Positions 1 through 7,358 of a DNA stretch of 29,520 nt are shown here, piece after piece; positions within the stretch are counted from its first letter, which is position 1, and each line of letters starts with the position of its first letter. The DNA comes from Clostridiaceae bacterium (lineage in GTDB: Bacteria > Bacillota > Clostridia > Oscillospirales > Acutalibacteraceae), in NCBI GenBank assembly GCA_016295355.1, contig JAEDLK010000020.1, positions 1-29,520 on the forward strand, read 5' to 3'. Under the pieces are notes generated by a model, which saw only the letters and a list, made by a program, of their open reading frames with translations, made no database searches and was not told the DNA's origin. The position numbers and the translations under genes were made by a program.

Positions 1-347
1 ACAAAAACGGCGTATCCTTTGCCAAAAGCACCGCTGTGGAGATAGGCGGCTTTGAGCGCAGACAACTTGTGGTTGTAGGCACAAAGGGCACGGTTGAGCT
101 TTGCCCGTTTGAATGGTTATCTAACGGGTTAAAGGATGTATTTTCTCCTCAGATCACCGAAGTGAGAGAGGCTTTTTCAGGAAATTGGCACCAAAAAGGA
201 GAGCGTCACACATCCCCCGAGCACGGCAGATATGACGCTATGTTCCGCGCCTTTGCCGATTATGTTAACGGCGTAAAGTCTAATCCTTACACCTATGAAT
301 ACGAAAGAAAATTACATAAAGTATTATTAAAAGCGTGTGGTGAATAA
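1..347 (+). CDS. Gfo/Idh/MocA-family oxidoreductase, C-terminal fragment
   Basis: The reading frame is open from base 3, so the gene begins outside the window; about 114 residues are visible. The segment RRQLVVVGTKGTVEL followed by a short C-terminal stretch (FADYVNGVKSNP, then YEYERKLHKVLLKACG) is the usual tail of Gfo/Idh/MocA NAD(P)-dependent sugar or polyol dehydrogenases: the last beta strands of the alpha/beta sheet domain and the final helix. The Rossmann domain and catalytic lysine are not visible, so the substrate cannot be judged. The stop is 2 bases before the next start, so the genes are probably co-transcribed. The codon style matches the next three genes and differs from the genes after 3468. 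Confidence 0.8.
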   Translation, partial: KNGVSFAKSTAVEIGGFERRQLVVVGTKGTVELCPFEWLSNGLKDVFSPQITEVREAFSGNWHQKGERHTSPEHGRYDAMFRAFADYVNGVKSNPYTYEYERKLHKVLLKACGE

Positions 348-349
348 AA

Positions 350-1276
350 ATGAAAAAAGTATTGCTTATAGCGGGCGGAGGTACGCTCGGAAGATATACT
401 GCAAAGGAGCTTTTAAGAAAAGACTGTGCGGTGGACGTTATATGTCTTGAGGATTACACCTCCGACAACCCAAATCTTCGCTATTATCAAGCAAATGCGG
501 ACTTAAAATATCTTACCGCATTTTTAAAGGATAACTACTATGACGGTATAGTAAACTTTATTCATTATACCTCTGTTGATGATTATAAGCCTGTTCATAA
601 GCTTTTATGCAGTAAAACAGATCAGCTGATTTTCCTTTCATCATACCGGGTTTATGCCGATTTACAGCACCCGATTACCGAAACAGCACCTTTGCTCGCA
701 GATGTCGTTAAAGATGATGAAGAATTTTTAAAAACCGAAAATTACGCTTTACCGAAAGCAGGGTGCGAAAAATATCTGCGGGAGGAGTCGGGCACTAAAA
801 ACTGGACGATTGTACGCCCCGTGATTTCCTTTTCCGATAAAAGGTTCGATTTAGTGACCGTTTCGGGACAGGAGATTATTGACGCCGCGAAATCGGGCAA
901 AACAATACTTTTACCAAAGGCCGCAAAAAATCTCACCGCTGGTTTGGACTGGGCGGGCAATTCGGGAAAGCTTATCGCCAATCTGCTCTTTAAAAAGGAA
1001 TGTTTCGGAGAAGCTTACACCGTTTCAAGCGGACAGAACCTGACTTGGGGCGAGGTCGCCGATATTTATACACGGCTTACGGGCGTAAAATTCAGATGGG
1101 CTGAAACCGAGGAATATGTTAATACAGGTCACGGCGGATATATTCTTATTTATGACAGACTTTATGACCGAGCTGTTGATCATACTAAAATCCTTATGGC
1201 AACAGGTCTTAACAAGGATGATTTCACTTCCGTTGAGGAAGGAATTAAAATCGAGCTTAATCATATAGGCTTTTAA
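350..1276 (+). CDS. NAD-dependent epimerase/dehydratase (extended SDR)
   Basis: A 308-residue extended short-chain dehydrogenase, probably cytoplasmic. The N-terminus has a Rossmann glycine motif (GGGTLG, residues 9-14) after a hydrophobic strand. The active site has SSYRVY (97-102) and the YxxxK pair Y132/K136. The C-terminal half carries the substrate-binding part with VRPVISF near residue 155. The length and order fit nucleotide-sugar epimerases or sugar dehydratases, but no feature fixes the substrate. It starts 2 bases after the preceding oxidoreductase and is followed after 18 bases by the MDR gene. In this context it more likely acts on a free sugar derivative in a catabolic path than on cell-envelope sugars; that is inference. 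Confidence 0.8.
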   Translation: MKKVLLIAGGGTLGRYTAKELLRKDCAVDVICLEDYTSDNPNLRYYQANADLKYLTAFLKDNYYDGIVNFIHYTSVDDYKPVHKLLCSKTDQLIFLSSYRVYADLQHPITETAPLLADVVKDDEEFLKTENYALPKAGCEKYLREESGTKNWTIVRPVISFSDKRFDLVTVSGQEIIDAAKSGKTILLPKAAKNLTAGLDWAGNSGKLIANLLFKKECFGEAYTVSSGQNLTWGEVADIYTRLTGVKFRWAETEEYVNTGHGGYILIYDRLYDRAVDHTKILMATGLNKDDFTSVEEGIKIELNHIGF

Positions 1277-1294
1277 AGCAGAAAGGGAAACTGT

Positions 1295-2278
1295 ATGAAA
1301 GCAATTTTAGTAAACGACGACAGAAGTTTAAGATGGGACGATGTTCCCAACCCGATTTTAGGAAATGACGACTGCCTTGTAAAAATCGAGGCGGCGGCGC
1401 TGAATAGAGCTGATTTAATGCAGAGAGAGGGGGATTACCCTCCGCCTGCGGGCTGTCCTGAGTGGATGGGGCTTGAAATTGCGGGTACTATTGTTGAAAT
1501 AGCTAACGGCGCGAAGGAAAAATCTAATTGGAAAATAGGCGATAAAGTATGCGCACTTTTGGGCGGAGGCGGATATGCCCAGTACGCTAATGTAAAATAC
1601 GATATGCTTATGCCCGTGCCGAAAAACTGCTCCATGGTAGAGGCGGCGGCAATACCCGAGGCTTTTGCAACTGCATACCTTAACCTCTTTATTGAGGGCG
1701 GAATCAAGGCCGGCAATACATTACTGATACATGCGGGCGCAAGCGGTCTTGCAAGCGTTATTATTCCTATGGCAAAAGCGTTCGGAGTAAGGGTAATCAC
1801 CACGGTTTTAACCGATGAAATCGCCGAGAATATAAAGCACTTAAACGCCGACAGAGTGGTTGTAACCACTAAAGAGGATATTGCCGAAGTTTTAAAAGAA
1901 GAATTAGAAAACGGTCACGGTGTGGATGTTGCTATCGACTGTTTGGGCGGTGAGATAATGGGCAAATGCATTCATTATTTAACCCACGGCGCACGTTGGA
2001 TAATGATAGCCGCCCTTGCGGGACAGAAAACCGAAATCGACCTTAAAAACATATATGTAAGGAATGTACGGATTATCGGCAGTACGCTTCGTTCAAGAAC
2101 ACCAGAGGTTAAGGCGCAAATACTTGCAAGTCTTATCCGTGACGTATGGCCAAAGGTTGAAACGGGCGAAGTTAAACCGACTATCTACAAGGTTCTGCCG
2201 ATAACCGAGGCAGAGGCAGCGCATGATATTCTTTATCGCGGCGAGAATGTCGGAAAGGTTGTATTGACGGTAGAATGA
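1295..2278 (+). CDS. Quinone oxidoreductase-like MDR dehydrogenase
   Basis: A 327-residue medium-chain dehydrogenase/reductase of the zeta-crystallin/PIG3 type. The N-terminal GroES-like domain contains ALNRADLMQREGDYPPP, the family signature region, and lacks the cysteine and histidine zinc ligands of alcohol dehydrogenases. The nucleotide-binding domain has LLIHAGASGLAS (near residues 144-155). Members reduce quinones or alpha,beta-unsaturated carbonyls with NADPH. The length is normal for the family. A ribosome binding site (AGAAAGGGAA) lies before the ATG, and the last four bases overlap the start of the next gene (ATGA), which indicates translational coupling. In a sugar-oxidation cluster it may reduce an enone formed by dehydration; this is inference. 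Confidence 0.85.
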   Translation: MKAILVNDDRSLRWDDVPNPILGNDDCLVKIEAAALNRADLMQREGDYPPPAGCPEWMGLEIAGTIVEIANGAKEKSNWKIGDKVCALLGGGGYAQYANVKYDMLMPVPKNCSMVEAAAIPEAFATAYLNLFIEGGIKAGNTLLIHAGASGLASVIIPMAKAFGVRVITTVLTDEIAENIKHLNADRVVVTTKEDIAEVLKEELENGHGVDVAIDCLGGEIMGKCIHYLTHGARWIMIAALAGQKTEIDLKNIYVRNVRIIGSTLRSRTPEVKAQILASLIRDVWPKVETGEVKPTIYKVLPITEAEAAHDILYRGENVGKVVLTVE

Positions 2279-2904
2279 TAGATATAATTCCTATAGATTA
2301 CGGAAAATCGGTTTTACCAGAAAGCTGGATATTTGAAAACGGGGCGGAAAACAAATTCCTCCCCATCATATTCAGAATATACCTGCTTAAAACCGAAAAC
2401 CGCCTTATATTGGTTGACGCGGGCTGTGAAACTATGCCCGGATTTGATATGACGGATTTTATCGGTTCTGTAAAGGCGCTTAATAATATCGGAATTTCAC
2501 CCGACCGAATAACCGATTTAATTATTACCCACGCCCACCACGACCATATTGAATGTGCGAAATATTTAAAAAATGCCGTTATTTATATCCAAAAGGATGA
2601 ATACGAGGCGGGAAAGGATTATTTGTCGAAGGACTTAAATCTTCGCACCTTTGAGGAGGAAATGCGGATCTGTGACGGCGTGAAAGCTGTGAAAATCGGC
2701 GGTCACTCCAAGGGGTCGTCGATTGTTGAAATAACAGATGAAGACAATAAGTATATAATCGCAGGCGATGAATGTTATATGCGGGAGTGCCTGACAAAGC
2801 AGATTCCCACAGGCACTTCATACAATCTCGAAAAAAGCCGCGCCTTCATTCAAAAATACGGTAAGGGCGGATATACGGTTTTTCTCTGCCACGATGAATC
2901 ATGA
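2275..2904 (+). CDS. Metallo-beta-lactamase-fold hydrolase (lactonase-like)
   Basis: A 209-residue MBL-fold protein. The metal-binding set is complete: H86-x-H88-x-D90-H91 (THAHHDH), H144 (GGHSKGS), D165 (IIAGDE) and H206 (FLCHDES). The overall layout, with a short protein ending just after the last histidine, is close to the N-acyl-homoserine-lactonase-like branch, which is typically near 250 residues, so this one is at the short end. No signal peptide is visible, so it is cytoplasmic. It overlaps the upstream MDR gene by four bases. If the neighbouring dehydrogenases form a sugar lactone, this enzyme could open it; that role is inferred from context only. Confidence 0.85.
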   Translation: MIDIIPIDYGKSVLPESWIFENGAENKFLPIIFRIYLLKTENRLILVDAGCETMPGFDMTDFIGSVKALNNIGISPDRITDLIITHAHHDHIECAKYLKNAVIYIQKDEYEAGKDYLSKDLNLRTFEEEMRICDGVKAVKIGGHSKGSSIVEITDEDNKYIIAGDECYMRECLTKQIPTGTSYNLEKSRAFIQKYGKGGYTVFLCHDES

Positions 2905-3089
2905 TCTTATCCGTCAAAGCATAGTGTCATAAAGACCACATCCGCCTATAATAAGAACTATAGTCCTCATGTTCAAGCCGGCATCTTTTTTGTTACCTCT
3001 ATACACGTCGTCGCAGACTATGTATCGTTCGCGATGAAATTTCTCATGTTGTCGTCATGCGATCGTTGAGCCATGCCAGCGGTTTTGCA

Positions 3090-3118
3090 TTGACAATAAC
3101 AGACGGCTTTGTTATACT
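3090..3118 (+). promoter_or_regulatory. Sigma-A promoter ahead of the C26 remnant and rpe
   Basis: The -35 is TTGACA (3090-3095), the -10 is TATACT (3113-3118), and the spacer is 17 bases. It lies about 50 bases upstream of the broken C26 gene. No terminator is visible between here and rpe (3468), so it may now drive rpe with a long leader. Confidence 0.7.
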
Positions 3119-3163
3119 GTTGGTTGTTGGGCCTTACTGTTTTATGAACAGAGAAGGGACGAT

Positions 3164-3441
3164 TTTTTCGGAAAGCCGGTTGTGACGGTGACCACGCAAT
3201 ATAATCCGGAACAAAAGCGCCGCTGGATTCCCAATGTTATTTGGCAGAATTTTTAGAAATGGGCTGTATTCTGTTGCGTGTACCGTTATTGGCGGATGAG
3301 GCCACCCTCACTCACATTGATCGGATGGTATCAGGCTGCTTGTTAACGGGTGGGCGAGATGTCAACCACCTCATTTTACCGTCAGTCATGCGTTTTGTTA
3401 TAGAGGGGTCTGATATAAGAAGAGGTAAAAATAGGGTATAA
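3164..3441 (+). pseudogene. Broken peptidase C26 (class I glutamine amidotransferase-like) gene
   Basis: Two adjacent frames together resemble the N-terminus of the gamma-glutamyl-gamma-aminobutyrate hydrolase (PuuD-like, peptidase C26) family. Frame 2 (from about 3164) reads KPVVTVTTQYNPEQKRRWIPN, like the first strand KPxIGIT. Frame 1 (from about 3238) continues YLAEFLEMGC, ILLRVPLLADE and then CLLTGGRDVN, which is the conserved LLxTGGxDVxP segment. A frameshift near 3232-3240 joins them. No start codon remains in frame 2, and similarity stops after TGGRDVN, so the nucleophile Cys and catalytic His regions are missing. The gene is therefore frameshifted, start-less and truncated. It sits where codon usage changes between region 1 and the rest, which suggests a rearrangement scar. 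Confidence 0.65.
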
Positions 3442-3467
3442 GGTCAAAATAAAGGGGATATGTTAGC

Positions 3468-4115
3468 ATGGTTAAAATTTCGCCATCAGTATTGACAGCG
3501 GACTTTTTGGAATTGAAACAAGCCATCAAAGAGTTTGAGTCCGCCGGTGTAGATATGCTGCATTTGGATGTGATGGACGGTCTGTTTGTGCCGAACATTT
3601 CTTTCGGTGTGCCGGTTATCAAATCCATCAAACAGCACACCCATCTTCCGTGTGATGTACATCTGATGATTGACCGTCCACACCGCTATATTGAGCAGTT
3701 TGCCGCAGTTTCGGATATCCTCGGCTTTCATTATGAAGCCGGATCGCCGGTTCGCCAGACGCTTGAAAGCATTCGCTCCCACGGCTGTAAGTCATGTTTA
3801 ACCATTAAGCCAAACACATCGGCTAAAGATATTTTTCCTTATTTGGACGCATGTGATATGGTGTTGGTTATGTCGGTGGAGCCGGGCTTCGGCGGTCAGA
3901 AGTTTTTGCCGTCGGCCCTGCAAAAACTGACGGAGTTAAAAGAAGAGATTGCCCGCCGTGGATTGTCCGTTGATTTGGAGGTAGACGGTGGCATCAATGC
4001 CGAAACGGCCCCACAGGCAGTGGCTGCCGGTGCGACCGTTTTAGTTGCCGGTAATTACATTTTTTCCGCTGAAAATATATCCGAACGGGTCAAGGAGATT
4101 CGTCGGCTTTCTTAA
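3468..4115 (+). CDS. rpe: Ribulose-phosphate 3-epimerase
   Basis: A 215-residue TIM-barrel enzyme that interconverts ribulose 5-phosphate and xylulose 5-phosphate in the pentose phosphate pathway. It begins with ISPSVLTADF, carries the metal-site segments HLDVMDG and DVHLMI, and has the phosphate-binding PGFGGQ loop and EVDGGI, all in family order. One small departure is FHYEAG where FHxEA is usual. The start is set by AAAGGGGAT just upstream. No neighbour belongs to the same pathway. The 3' end overlaps the convergent MecA-like gene by 26 bases. The only strong promoter upstream is at 3090-3118, inherited from the broken C26 gene. Confidence 0.95.
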   Translation: MVKISPSVLTADFLELKQAIKEFESAGVDMLHLDVMDGLFVPNISFGVPVIKSIKQHTHLPCDVHLMIDRPHRYIEQFAAVSDILGFHYEAGSPVRQTLESIRSHGCKSCLTIKPNTSAKDIFPYLDACDMVLVMSVEPGFGGQKFLPSALQKLTELKEEIARRGLSVDLEVDGGINAETAPQAVAAGATVLVAGNYIFSAENISERVKEIRRLS

Positions 4116-4653
4116 CGGCTGCTTTGTGCAAAACGGCGCCGATGTCCTTAACGGCGTCACGACTAATGAGCGTTCCGTGCTCTCGTAAATAGTTCTTTTG
4201 AGTAGGTGTGACCTGTCTGACTCCGGGAAGATGACGATAAGCCGAGCGTGGAAGACAGAGAAAATAGTGGGTGTCATCTTTATATACACAACTTTTTCCG
4301 TCATAAGACGGGTACAGTTCTGCAACGGCATCTAACAGTGCGTCAACGGTTTTATACGGTATGACTAAATCAAACGGCGGTTTCATGACCCGTAAGTGAA
4401 AGGGATGCTTTATTTGATTGGTAAATACTATACAGCAACCGTTTTCGGGGGCGGCCGAAACATCAATTTTCAGTTTTTTGCCGTTTAGTGAAAAATCCGT
4501 TATATTCATAGCGCGCTTTAGAATGCGGTTTAGGGAATGACGGGTGCTCTCGTCCTCATAGTTGATTTGCTCGAAGCTGCCAAAATAGCGGGCCACCTCC
4601 GAGCCGTTGAGTAGCACACGCAGTGTTGTCGGATCAACGGTATGTATCTGCAT
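4090..4653 (-). CDS. MecA-like adaptor protein
   Basis: A 187-residue protein resembling MecA, the adaptor that feeds substrates such as ComK to ClpC in Bacilli. The N-terminus (MQIHTVDPTTLRVLL) matches the short MecA N-terminal domain pattern MxIxRxxxxTxxxxL. The C-terminal half has the alternating strand and helix layout, with VYKDDTHYFLCL corresponding to the LYxxxxxYYLxL strand. It is shorter than Bacillus MecA (about 218 residues) and lacks the acidic linker. It is convergent with rpe, overlapping by 26 bases. The start is supported by AAGAGGGGAT upstream. An alternative is an unrelated protein with a chance match, but the two ends agree in order. Confidence 0.6.
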   Translation of the reverse strand: MQIHTVDPTTLRVLLNGSEVARYFGSFEQINYEDESTRHSLNRILKRAMNITDFSLNGKKLKIDVSAAPENGCCIVFTNQIKHPFHLRVMKPPFDLVIPYKTVDALLDAVAELYPSYDGKSCVYKDDTHYFLCLPRSAYRHLPGVRQVTPTQKNYLREHGTLISRDAVKDIGAVLHKAAVKKADESP

Positions 4654-4673
4654 TGAAATCCCCTCTTAACTCA

Positions 4674-4702
4674 ACTATAACATGGTTTGTTTTACAGTGC
4701 AA
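4674..4702 (-). promoter_or_regulatory. Promoter of the MecA-like gene
   Basis: Read on the minus strand, the -35 is TTGCAC and the -10 is TATAGT, with a 17-base spacer, about 20 bases upstream of the ATG at 4653. The elements match the sigma-A consensus moderately well. Confidence 0.55.
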
Positions 4703-4731
4703 CAGGGGGTTGCCGGTAACGGTGGTTATTG

Positions 4732-4769
4732 TTGACAGAATTGACAATAATAGCCGTGAGGTGTATGAT
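4732..4769 (+). promoter_or_regulatory. Promoter of the phosphohexomutase transcript
   Basis: Two TTGACA hexamers occur 9 bases apart (4732-4737 and 4741-4746). The second has a 17-base spacer to TATGAT (4764-4769), a good sigma-A promoter. Transcription would start near 4776, just inside the small ORF that starts at 4772. This leaves the promoter and the small ORF start in conflict. Confidence 0.5.
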
Positions 4770-4771
4770 AA

Positions 4772-4873
4772 ATGAAACAGGAAAATTACAGAAAAGCCAT
4801 GCTCATTCTTGAAGTATGTTTGCTGTCCCTTTGCTTTGGTATGATACTGGGCATGGTGGTTTTCGGAAAGTAG
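4772..4873 (+). CDS. Possible 33-residue single-span membrane peptide
   Basis: A small ORF of 33 codons. Its first nine residues are hydrophilic and partly basic (MKQENYRKA), followed by about 20 hydrophobic residues (MLILEVCLLSLCFGMILGMV) and a basic end (VVFGK). This is the profile of a single transmembrane helix. GAGGTG (4757-4762) is a plausible ribosome binding site about 9 bases before the ATG. The stop TAG is 5 bases before the phosphohexomutase ATG, within that gene's AGGAAG site, so the two could be translationally coupled. Against it, the best promoter (4741-4769) predicts transcription starting after this ATG; an in-frame ATG at codon 10 (4799) would then be the alternative start. 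The function is unknown. Confidence 0.45.
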   Translation: MKQENYRKAMLILEVCLLSLCFGMILGMVVFGK

Positions 4874-4878
4874 GAAGT

Positions 4879-6357
4879 ATGAGTTATTTATCCTTAAAAA
4901 GCGGAACCGATGTTCGCGGCTGTGCTGTCGCACATGATGGCCTCGCAGTTGAACTGACTGATGAAGCTGTCTACGATATAACGGCTGCTTTTGTTTGTTG
5001 GTTGGTCGATCAAAAGGAAAAATCAGCCGAAGAAATGACCGTTGCTTTAGGTCACGATTCCCGCATCTCGGCTGATCGAATTGCCACGGCCGCGAAAAAA
5101 GCCTTGACGGAAAGCGGTGTAAAGGTGCTGGACTGTTGTTTGGCTTCGACACCGGCAATGTTTATGACAACCGTCTTTTATCATACCGATGCTGCTGTGC
5201 AAATCACGGCCAGCCATCATCCGTATGACCGTAACGGTTTGAAGTTTTTTACCCCGCAGGGTGGATTGAATTCGTTTGATTTATCGGCCATTTTACAAAA
5301 AGCAGAAGAAAAGGAATTCTATATCCCCAAACAACGGGGTGAGGTCGTTCCAACCGACTTGATGACTGATTACAGTGCTTCCTTGCGCGAAATGATTTGC
5401 AAGGCCACCGATAAAACCGAGCAAGAGCAACCCTTAAAGGGGTATCACATTGTAGTGGATGCCGGCAATGGTGCAGGCGGCTTTTATGCTACACAGGTTT
5501 TGCAAAAATTGGGGGCTGATATTACCGGTAGCCAGTTTTTGGAGCCGGACGGAATGTTCCCCAATCATATTCCAAATCCCGAAAATGAAACGGCCATGGC
5601 CAGCATTTGCCATGCTGTGACGGCACACAAGGCCGATCTCGGTATCATCTTTGACACAGATGTCGACCGTGCCGGATGCGTCGGTAAGGACGGCAAGGAG
5701 ATTAACAGGAATCGTTTGATTGCCTTGGCGGCCGGCTTGGCATCGCAAGGGCATCCTGGTGCCACCATTGTAACCGACTCGGTGACCAGTGACGGATTAA
5801 AGGTTTTTTTGGAAGAGAATCTGGGTTTGCATCATTATCGGTATCGTCGTGGCTATAAGAATGTGATCGACAAGGCTATTGAATTGTGCGGGCAGGGTGT
5901 TGACTGTCCTTTGGCCATTGAAACTTCCGGTCATGCGGCTCTCAAAGAAAACTATTTCCTGGATGACGGTGCCTATTTAGTCACTCGCATTGTTATTGAA
6001 TTGGCCCGTGGGGTGGATGTTGACCGCTTCTTGGAGCCGTTGGCTATGCCGGTCGAAGAACGGGAATGCCGTTTGTCGATTCTGTCAAGTGATTTTCGCA
6101 CTTATGGTGAATCTGTGATAGAGGCCTTGGAGCGTTATGCGGCAAATGAGCCAACCTACCGAGTGGCCGATGATAACCGTGAGGGTGTCAGAGTATCCAC
6201 ACCGGACGGCTGGTTTTTGCTGCGGCTCAGTGTACATGACCCGGTTATGCCGATGAATTTTGAGAGTGACACTGTCGGTGGTATTGACCGTATGATCAGG
6301 GGAATCAAGAATTTCTTTGCTCCCTTTGATCAATTAGACACTTCATCACTTGGCTGA
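4879..6357 (+). CDS. Phosphomannomutase/phosphoglucomutase family enzyme
   Basis: A 492-residue alpha-D-phosphohexomutase, which moves phosphate between C6 and C1 of a hexose phosphate. The phosphoserine loop is ITASHHPYDRNGLKFF with S112. The magnesium loop is DTDVDR (259-264), and the sugar-specificity loop is ETSGH (348-352). The fourth, phosphate-binding loop is divergent: RLSVHDP in place of the usual RxSGTEP. Which hexose is preferred cannot be told from this. The ATG at 4879 was chosen because AGGAAG precedes it and the protein then begins YLSLKSGTDVRG, as relatives do; the longer frame from 4816 would overlap the small ORF. A strong terminator follows. Confidence 0.88.
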   Translation: MSYLSLKSGTDVRGCAVAHDGLAVELTDEAVYDITAAFVCWLVDQKEKSAEEMTVALGHDSRISADRIATAAKKALTESGVKVLDCCLASTPAMFMTTVFYHTDAAVQITASHHPYDRNGLKFFTPQGGLNSFDLSAILQKAEEKEFYIPKQRGEVVPTDLMTDYSASLREMICKATDKTEQEQPLKGYHIVVDAGNGAGGFYATQVLQKLGADITGSQFLEPDGMFPNHIPNPENETAMASICHAVTAHKADLGIIFDTDVDRAGCVGKDGKEINRNRLIALAAGLASQGHPGATIVTDSVTSDGLKVFLEENLGLHHYRYRRGYKNVIDKAIELCGQGVDCPLAIETSGHAALKENYFLDDGAYLVTRIVIELARGVDVDRFLEPLAMPVEERECRLSILSSDFRTYGESVIEALERYAANEPTYRVADDNREGVRVSTPDGWFLLRLSVHDPVMPMNFESDTVGGIDRMIRGIKNFFAPFDQLDTSSLG

Positions 6358-6372
6358 TCATTCCATGAGTAG

Positions 6373-6401
6373 AAAGCGTCCCGAATTTCGGGACGCTTTT
6401 T
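6373..6401 (+). terminator. Rho-independent terminator after the phosphohexomutase
   Basis: An 11-bp perfect stem (AAAGCGTCCCG pairing with CGGGACGCTTT) has a 5-base loop and is followed by TTTTT. It stands between convergent genes and may also work weakly on the minus strand. Confidence 0.9.
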
Positions 6402-6407
6402 AATTGT

Positions 6408-7208
6408 CTACTTTTCGTCGTGGCCACAGCCGCAATCAGGGTCGGCCTTGGGCGGGAAGAAGTCATTTGTAGGAAATTTGATGCGACGGAACACATCGCA
6501 TGGTTGATCGGTGACATCGGTGCATTGCTTTTCGGGAATGCAGAAATCGTACACGGGAATCAGCATTTGTACATTGCGAATCAGTTGAACAATGGTGAAC
6601 AGTCCCAGCGTTACATAGACAGCGGTACTGTTGCAGTCGAGAGAAGAAGCTAAATTACCGCCGATGGCATCGGTGACGCAGGACGGAACATTGCACAAGC
6701 AGTCGCAACCGTTTCCGACTTTGCCGAGTCTTGCCGACAGTGCAACCGGCTCAACCGTTTGCACCACACAGCGCGGTGTGTCACAAATGGTGGCTTTGCC
6801 GTCTTCGGGCGAGCAGCAAGCGTTATTTTCAAAAATCTTGACATTTCCTTCGCTACCGAAAAGAATGACCTTTTTGTTAAAATTACAAATACCGTTGACG
6901 CAGACAGGGCAGGTATGCGGTGCCGTAAATACATCTAAGGTTACCAGGAAGAAAAAGGTCATATCGCAAGCGTAATAGCCACGGTTAAAGCTGACCTGTT
7001 CTACATCGATACAAACATTAAGTACTTCTGCTTTTTTAAGGCGAACGCTGATAGCATTTTCGACGGTGCACTGCGCCTCCGGTGAGAAATAACAGCGCAG
7101 ATCCTCTACGCAGTCACGGTCACAACAGGAGTCGTAGACACGGCCTACATCAATACACACGGCTTCCTTGAAATTATTGTCCGGTTGGTTAGAATTGTTT
7201 TCGGGCAT
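6408..7208 (-). CDS. Cysteine-rich protein of unknown function
   Basis: A 266-residue protein with 25 cysteines and no signal peptide or clear membrane segment. Near the N-terminus it has CIDVGRVYDSCCDRDCVEDL, a pattern seen in uncharacterised clostridial proteins. Later cysteines come in clusters: CPVC, NNACC, DCLC and a C-terminal DCGCGHDEK. One moderately hydrophobic stretch (residues about 200-225) could be a buried strand or helix. Such a protein could be a disulfide-crosslinked spore-layer component or a metal-binding protein; neither is shown. AAGGGGG precedes the ATG. A TATACT (minus strand, 7239-7234) is a possible -10, with no good -35. It is monocistronic, between two terminators. 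Confidence 0.75.
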   Translation of the reverse strand: MPENNSNQPDNNFKEAVCIDVGRVYDSCCDRDCVEDLRCYFSPEAQCTVENAISVRLKKAEVLNVCIDVEQVSFNRGYYACDMTFFFLVTLDVFTAPHTCPVCVNGICNFNKKVILFGSEGNVKIFENNACCSPEDGKATICDTPRCVVQTVEPVALSARLGKVGNGCDCLCNVPSCVTDAIGGNLASSLDCNSTAVYVTLGLFTIVQLIRNVQMLIPVYDFCIPEKQCTDVTDQPCDVFRRIKFPTNDFFPPKADPDCGCGHDEK

Positions 7209-7327
7209 TCTGAAGTCCCCCTTATCGTATTAAAGTATACGGCATTAGACTGCCGTTACTTTACTACATTCTATGACACCGACTTCTTTGGGTGAACAAT
7301 TCCTGTGAACCGGCATAACACGGCCAT

Positions 7328-7349
7328 AAAAAACCGTCCTTTCGGACGG
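7328..7349 (-). terminator. Rho-independent terminator after folT
   Basis: On the minus strand a CCGTCC/GGACGG stem with a 4-base loop is followed by six T residues. It lies 10 bases after the folT stop codon. Confidence 0.85.
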
Positions 7350-7358
7350 AAAATGGCA

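Noticed and set aside
4816..4878. Longer N-terminus of the phosphohexomutase starting at 4816
   Set aside because: It overlaps the small ORF in another frame and adds residues not expected before the family start; the ATG at 4879 has a good AGGAAG site.
7240..7255. Inverted repeat CGGCA-TGCCG upstream of the cysteine-rich gene, considered as an operator
   Set aside because: The arms are only 5 bases and no partner or promoter -35 supports it.
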